DNA of 9,225 bases from DASYYE01 sp035946955. Its GTDB lineage: Bacteria; Actinomycetota; Actinomycetes; Streptosporangiales; Streptosporangiaceae. The stretch covers positions 1 to 9,225 of the forward strand of contig DASYYE010000001.1 of NCBI GenBank assembly GCA_035946955.1, written 5' to 3'. Under the pieces are notes generated by a model. That model was not told the DNA's origin, did no database searches, and saw only the letters and a program-made list of their open reading frames with translations. The position numbers were made by a program, and so were the translations under genes. Shown piece after piece: positions 6,239 through 9,225 of this stretch; the stretch's first letter is position 1, and the number at the start of each line of letters is the position of its first letter.

Positions 6239-7231
6239 TCAGTAACCCCCACCATTGATGATCTTTAGTACATCCTCGTCGGCCTGACGCGGACGGGCGC
6301 TGGCTACCACGCCTCGGCGCCGACCGTTGCTACGGGGAGACGATGGTGCCTCGCGGCGCAGCAGAGCTTCAGCAGCGTCGAGGCGGCCGATCACCGCCAT
6401 CCGGCCAGTCGCCGCCACGAACCGGCAGGCAGCCTCCGCTTTCGGACCCATCGAGCCGGCTGAGAACGAGCGGGTGCGCAGCTCACCCGGTGTGGCATGA
6501 CGAATGGGATGGGCATCCGGGGTGCCGAAGCCGTCGATCACGGCATCGACGTCGGTCAACAGCAGGAGGACATCAGCATCCATGGCGCGGGCCAGCAGTG
6601 CCGCGGTCAGGTCCTTGTCCACGACGGCTTCGACGCCGCGCATTACGCCTGAGGCGTCCGCTACCACCGGGATACCGCCGCCGCCCGCGCACACCACCAG
6701 CGCACCGCTATCAAACAGCACCCGGATGAGGGGCAACTCCACCAGCTCAGCCGGCTCAGGGGAAGGCACGACCCGGCGCCATCCAGCACCGTCGCGGCGC
6801 ACCACCCAGCTGCGCTCAGTGGCTAGGTCCAGCGCTTCCTCCTCCTGGTAGACAGGGCCGACGAACTTCGTGGGATTGGCGAAGGCGGGATCTGCCGGGT
6901 CGACTCTCGTCTGGCAGACCAGGCATCCCACGGACCTGCCCGGCGCAGCTCCACGAAGCGCCCTGGTAAGCCAGTACCCGATCATCCCCTGGGTCTGCGC
7001 ACCGAGGACGTCCAACGGGTACGGGCGGGTCAGCGCGGGGTCACGCGCACTCTCCAAGGCCAGCATGCCGACCTGCGGCCCGTTGCCATGGGTCAGGATC
7101 AGGTCGTGTACCCGGGCGATGGACGCGAGCGCCGCCACCGCCCGCTGGATGTGCGATTCCTGGATGTCAGCATCGGGCTTCTCACCCCGCTCCAGCAGGG
7201 CATTGCCGCCCAGCGCTGCGACGACTCTCAT
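6239..7231 (-). CDS. arcC: Carbamate kinase with abnormal C-terminus
   Basis: Carbamate kinase, the last enzyme of the arginine deiminase pathway: carbamoyl phosphate + ADP gives ATP + carbamate (then NH3 + CO2). Family motifs are ALGGNAL (6-12), THGNGPQVG (47-55), then AGGGGIPVV, VDKDLTAALLA, LLLTDVDAV and GSMGPKAEA, all well conserved. The current frame encodes 330 aa. After E294 it departs from family sequence and runs SSPRSNGRRRG..., then through the IS630 terminal repeat (KIINGGGY). One frame over, the same DNA reads GTIVSP and TAG (6350-6330), a normal carbamate kinase ending, so a small indel near 6350 has shifted the frame. The catalytic core is intact, so some activity may remain. 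The ATG overlaps the stop of the arcB remnant (ATGA), suggesting translational coupling. Downstream of arcA in one leftward operon. Confidence 0.9.
   Translation of the reverse strand: MRVVAALGGNALLERGEKPDADIQESHIQRAVAALASIARVHDLILTHGNGPQVGMLALESARDPALTRPYPLDVLGAQTQGMIGYWLTRALRGAAPGRSVGCLVCQTRVDPADPAFANPTKFVGPVYQEEEALDLATERSWVVRRDGAGWRRVVPSPEPAELVELPLIRVLFDSGALVVCAGGGGIPVVADASGVMRGVEAVVDKDLTAALLARAMDADVLLLLTDVDAVIDGFGTPDAHPIRHATPGELRTRSFSAGSMGPKAEAACRFVAATGRMAVIGRLDAAEALLRREAPSSPRSNGRRRGVVASARPRQADEDVLKIINGGGY
6242..6265. repeat. IS630 right terminal inverted repeat
   Basis: Starts GTAACCCCCACC and ends GATGATCTT; 24 bases, the exact reverse complement of 5102-5125. It is followed by the TA duplication at 6266-6267. 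On the minus strand it is read as the KIINGGGY tail of the present carbamate kinase frame, whose TGA stop begins inside the repeat boundary at 6241-6239. Confidence 0.95.
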
Positions 7232-7293
7232 GGCCCGTCGCCGATCGTGGCCACCATAAGGCAGTGCAGGAACTTGCGCCCGTGCAGGTCCAT
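7228..7293 (-). pseudogene. arcB: Internally deleted ornithine carbamoyltransferase remnant
   Basis: A 21-codon frame lies between arcA and arcC. Its first half, MDLHGRKFLHCL, looks like the start of an ornithine carbamoyltransferase (the L-x-GR-x-FL pattern that opens OTC proteins). Its second half, MVATIGDGP then TGA, looks like the end of one (the catabolic OTC C-terminus usually reads close to HTIKAVMVATLGD). It has a strong ribosome-binding site, GAGGAGG at 7299-7305, five bases before the ATG, and ends in an ATGA overlap with arcC. The simplest reading is an in-frame deletion of roughly 300 codons from arcB that kept its translation signals and coupling to arcC. Gene order arcA-arcB-arcC is the classical one. 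The match rests on short segments, so it is an inference. Confidence 0.65.
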
Positions 7294-7322
7294 CGCATCC
7301 TCCTCACTCGGCCCTGATCGCA

Positions 7323-8546
7323 CTATTTGACCGGATCACGCCCGATCGGGCAGGTCATGCAACGGGGACCGCCGCGGCCGCGGCCGAGTTCGCTGCCGGG
7401 CACACTGATTACTTCGATCCCATGCTTACGCAGCATGCTGTTGGTGGCGACGTTGCGGTCGTAGCCGACGATCACGCCGGGAGCGACGGCCAGGTAGTTG
7501 TTCCCATCGTCCCACTGCTCCCGTTCGGCGGCCCGGATGTCCTCGTCGGTGCTCAGTACCGTGACCGCGGCCACGCCCAGCGCCTCGGCGAGGCTGTCCC
7601 AGAGGCTGTAGTTCGGTGTGACCTTCAGGTCGGCACCGTGGTTGTCACGGGTGATGGTCCACGATCGCGGGTGACGGTCGATGTAGGGGTAGAGCACGAA
7701 GGTAGCGCGGTCGATCATGGTCATCACCGTGTCGAGGTGCATCATCGCGTGCGACTTGGGCAGTTCGATGGCGATCACAGTGTGGGCCTGGCCGCTGGCG
7801 AACAGTGCATGGGCGAGGGTCTCCGCCGCCATTGGTGTGGTCCGCTCGCCCATGCCGATCAGAACCGTGCCGTTGCCCAGGACGTGTACATCGCCGCCTT
7901 CCACGCTGGCAGGCAGGTGGTTGGTGTCGTCATCGCCGTAGTAGGTGACGAAATCAGCCTCGGTGAACAGGGGGTGGTAGCGGTACACGGCGCGGATGTG
8001 CATGGTCTCCCGTTGCCGGGCGGGCTTGGCCATCGGGTTCACCGAGACCCCGCCATAGACCCAGCAGGAGTTGTCCCGGGTATAGAGGTGGTTGGGCAGC
8101 GGGGGGAGCAGGAAGTCATCGGCCCGCAGCATGTCCCATTTCAGGCTCTTGGCCCGCAGTGGCCGCAGGTCAGCCTTGAGCACCCCGCCGACCAGGTATT
8201 CGGCTAGCCGTGGCCCGTCGAGGTCTTCGAACAGCTGGCGGACCGGGCTGATGAGCATTGGGCCGAGGGTCTCAGGGGTGCACACCCGGTCCAGCACGAA
8301 CGCCCTGCCCTCCGGCAGCTCCAGCGTCTCGGCCAGCAACTGCCCGAAGTAGTGCACCCGCACGCCCTTGCCGCGCAGCGTTTCGGCGAACACGTCGTGT
8401 TCTTCCTTGGCCTTCTGCGCCCACAGCACATCGTCGAACAGCAACTCTGCGACGTTCTGCGGGGTGAGCCTGGACAGTTCCAGGCCCGGCCGGTGAACGA
8501 TGGCCTGCCGCAACTGACCCACTTCTGACTGCACGCTGAGAGTCAT
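7323..8546 (-). CDS. arcA: Arginine deiminase
   Basis: Hydrolyses L-arginine to citrulline and ammonia, the first step of the arginine deiminase pathway; cytosolic. 407 aa, the usual length. Guanidino-modifying enzyme motifs are all present: LYTRDNSCWVYGGVSVNPM with the substrate-binding Asp, VEGGDVHVLG (catalytic Glu/Asp region), HLDTVMTMID (catalytic His), and the C-terminal GRGGPRCMTCPIGRDP with the nucleophilic Cys at about residue 396. The ATG at 8544-8546 has GGAGG about eight bases upstream. It is first of a leftward operon with the arcB remnant 29 bp downstream and then arcC. With arcB broken, citrulline made here could not be turned into carbamoyl phosphate by this operon. A biosynthetic argF product elsewhere, or another citrulline use, may take over. 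Confidence 0.96.
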   Translation of the reverse strand: MTLSVQSEVGQLRQAIVHRPGLELSRLTPQNVAELLFDDVLWAQKAKEEHDVFAETLRGKGVRVHYFGQLLAETLELPEGRAFVLDRVCTPETLGPMLISPVRQLFEDLDGPRLAEYLVGGVLKADLRPLRAKSLKWDMLRADDFLLPPLPNHLYTRDNSCWVYGGVSVNPMAKPARQRETMHIRAVYRYHPLFTEADFVTYYGDDDTNHLPASVEGGDVHVLGNGTVLIGMGERTTPMAAETLAHALFASGQAHTVIAIELPKSHAMMHLDTVMTMIDRATFVLYPYIDRHPRSWTITRDNHGADLKVTPNYSLWDSLAEALGVAAVTVLSTDEDIRAAEREQWDDGNNYLAVAPGVIVGYDRNVATNSMLRKHGIEVISVPGSELGRGRGGPRCMTCPIGRDPVK

Positions 8547-8563
8547 GACAGTCCCTCCGAGTT

Positions 8564-8606
8564 CTCGCCGCTGGTCACGTTAGCGGCGAGGTCTGCCAGA
8601 CGTCAC
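8564..8606 (-). promoter_or_regulatory. Putative arcA promoter with operator-like inverted repeat
   Basis: On the minus strand GTGACG (8606-8601) and TAACGT (8582-8577) form a plausible -35/-10 pair with an 18-base spacer, placing the transcription start a few bases downstream and the arcA ribosome-binding site in a short leader. A perfect 9-bp inverted repeat, CTCGCCGCT (8564-8572) and AGCGGCGAG (8582-8590), straddles the -10 with a 9-base spacer. A dimeric regulator bound there would block RNA polymerase. Alternatively the repeat is a leader hairpin or, read the other way, a terminator. No known ArgR/ARC-box consensus was recognised. Confidence 0.42.
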
Positions 8607-8615
8607 TTCCCACAC

Positions 8616-8642
8616 CCGGATCGCAGGCCGGCTCGGATCCGG
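8616..8642 (-). terminator. Possible terminator of the VOC gene
   Basis: CCGGATC (8616-8622) and GATCCGG (8636-8642) form a perfect 7-bp inverted repeat with a 13-base spacer, itself containing GGCCGGC. It begins 16 bases after the stop codon of the VOC-family gene on the minus strand. The GC-rich stem has no U-tract, as is common for actinobacterial terminators. It would separate this gene from the arc operon. Confidence 0.38.
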
Positions 8643-8658
8643 CTAGCAGCCAAGGCAG

Positions 8659-9111
8659 CTACTCGGGCGAACTGGCGGACTGTGACACGCAGAACTCGTT
8701 GCCTTCAGGGTCGGCGAGCGTGACCCACGTGTGGGGGCCCTGCTGACCCCGGTGCAGCACCTCCGCCCCACGCGCGATCAGGCCCGCTACCGCACGCTCA
8801 ACGTCGTCGGCGCCGATGCGGACGTCCAGGTGCAGCCGGTTCTTGGCTGCCTTGGCCTCAGGGACCGACTGGAACAGCAGCCTCGGCGCGCGCTGCATGC
8901 CGTCGGGGTGGCGTATGGCCGCCCCTTCCTTCCACACGAGCGCACCGTTGTGCAGCTTCGTGTCGCTGTCGGTCGCGTGCCCGGCGCTGATCATCTGCCG
9001 GATGAACGCCTCGTCCTGTGGCTCGACCTGCCAGCCGAGCGTCTCAGCCCACCAGTCCGCCATCGCGTGCGGGTCCGCGCAGTCCACCGTCACCTGGAAC
9101 TCGTATGCCAT
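8659..9111 (-). CDS. VOC-superfamily (glyoxalase/bleomycin-resistance fold) protein
   Basis: A 150-aa protein with two beta-alpha-beta-beta-beta modules of the vicinal oxygen chelate fold. The N-terminal module starts YEFQVTVDCADPHAMADWWA and continues TLGWQVEPQ. The second module contains NRLHLDVRIGADDVERAVAG (about 91-110), then GAEVLHRG and the closing WVTLADPEGNEFCVSQ. The H in LHLDV and E in GNEF are at positions used as metal ligands in related proteins. This Glyoxalase_6-like subgroup is common in actinomycetes and mostly of unknown substrate, so neither glyoxalase activity nor drug resistance can be claimed. ATG at 9109-9111 with GAGGAG about 11 bases upstream. It is separated from arcA by 112 bp with a putative terminator and a separate arcA promoter, so probably its own unit. 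Confidence 0.88.
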   Translation of the reverse strand: MAYEFQVTVDCADPHAMADWWAETLGWQVEPQDEAFIRQMISAGHATDSDTKLHNGALVWKEGAAIRHPDGMQRAPRLLFQSVPEAKAAKNRLHLDVRIGADDVERAVAGLIARGAEVLHRGQQGPHTWVTLADPEGNEFCVSQSASSPE

Positions 9112-9225
9112 CGCAGCCGTCTCTCCTCAGAGCGTCCCTTCGTGGCCGACGCTAGCGGCAGCCCCGGACTATCTGTCAGCGAGCACGCGCGGCCGCGCGG
9201 CCAGCATCCCGGCGGCGAACTGGCC

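Larger units (their letters stand above)
5102..6265 (-). mobile_element. IS630-family insertion sequence
   Basis: A complete 1164-bp element. Its ends are perfect 24-bp inverted repeats, and it is flanked on both sides by TA (5100-5101 and 6266-6267), the hallmark TA duplication of the IS630/Tc1/mariner superfamily. The flanking C (5099) and G (6268) restore a CTAG target, the site preferred by IS630-type elements. It encodes a two-frame transposase on the minus strand. The right repeat supplies the current C-terminal codons of the truncated/extended carbamate kinase gene. The left repeat contains the transposase stop codon and the third base of the methyltransferase stop codon. Internal lesions suggest the copy cannot transpose by itself. 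Confidence 0.95.

Noticed and set aside
7422..8207. 261-codon plus-strand open frame inside arcA
   Set aside because: Antisense of a fully conserved arginine deiminase; composition (Val, Gly, His rich) is typical of a reverse-frame artefact.
1..9225. CRISPR array, riboswitch, rRNA or replication origin
   Set aside because: No regularly spaced repeats, no recognisable riboswitch or rRNA core, and no DnaA-box cluster was seen.

Overview
This is high-GC DNA with strong G/C preference at third codon positions. The gene families present (a DUF574/Methyltransf_19 methyltransferase in two copies, an HTH-DUF5753 regulator, a DUF397 protein, an RsbW-like ATPase, a DUF664-type DinB protein) point to a filamentous or related actinomycete (Actinomycetota). 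The genus cannot be fixed from the sequence.

Left part (1-2070): the possible proline-rich 3' end of an upstream gene, then a tRNA-Arg(ACG) gene on the minus strand with an encoded CCA. Next come a minus-strand SAM-dependent methyltransferase and a divergent DinB-family protein.

Middle (2056-5100): a whiJ-like regulatory module. It holds an XRE-type HTH-DUF5753 regulator and a small DUF397 protein on the minus strand, and a divergently transcribed RsbW-like ATP-binding protein on the plus strand. A second methyltransferase, clearly paralogous to the first, lies directly after the ATPase gene. The two methyltransferases thus bracket the module.

Right-middle (5100-6267): an IS630-family insertion sequence of 1164 bp with 24-bp perfect terminal inverted repeats and a duplicated TA. 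It sits inside what was a CTAG target, exactly at the stop codon of the second methyltransferase. Its transposase needs a -1 frameshift, for which an A-AAA-G slip site is visible. This copy also has an in-frame TAG just after the first DDE aspartate, so it is probably dead.

Right (6239-9111): a decayed arginine deiminase operon, transcribed leftward. arcA looks intact. arcB (ornithine carbamoyltransferase) seems reduced to a 21-codon in-frame remnant joining its first and last codons. arcC (carbamate kinase) has lost its normal C-terminal reading frame by a small indel and now reads into the IS end. A promoter with an operator-like inverted repeat lies before arcA. A separate VOC/glyoxalase-fold gene closes the window.

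Two stories stand out. One is the methyltransferase-flanked whiJ-like signalling module. The other is the stepwise erosion of the arc operon next to an IS element that preserved its neighbour's stop codon.
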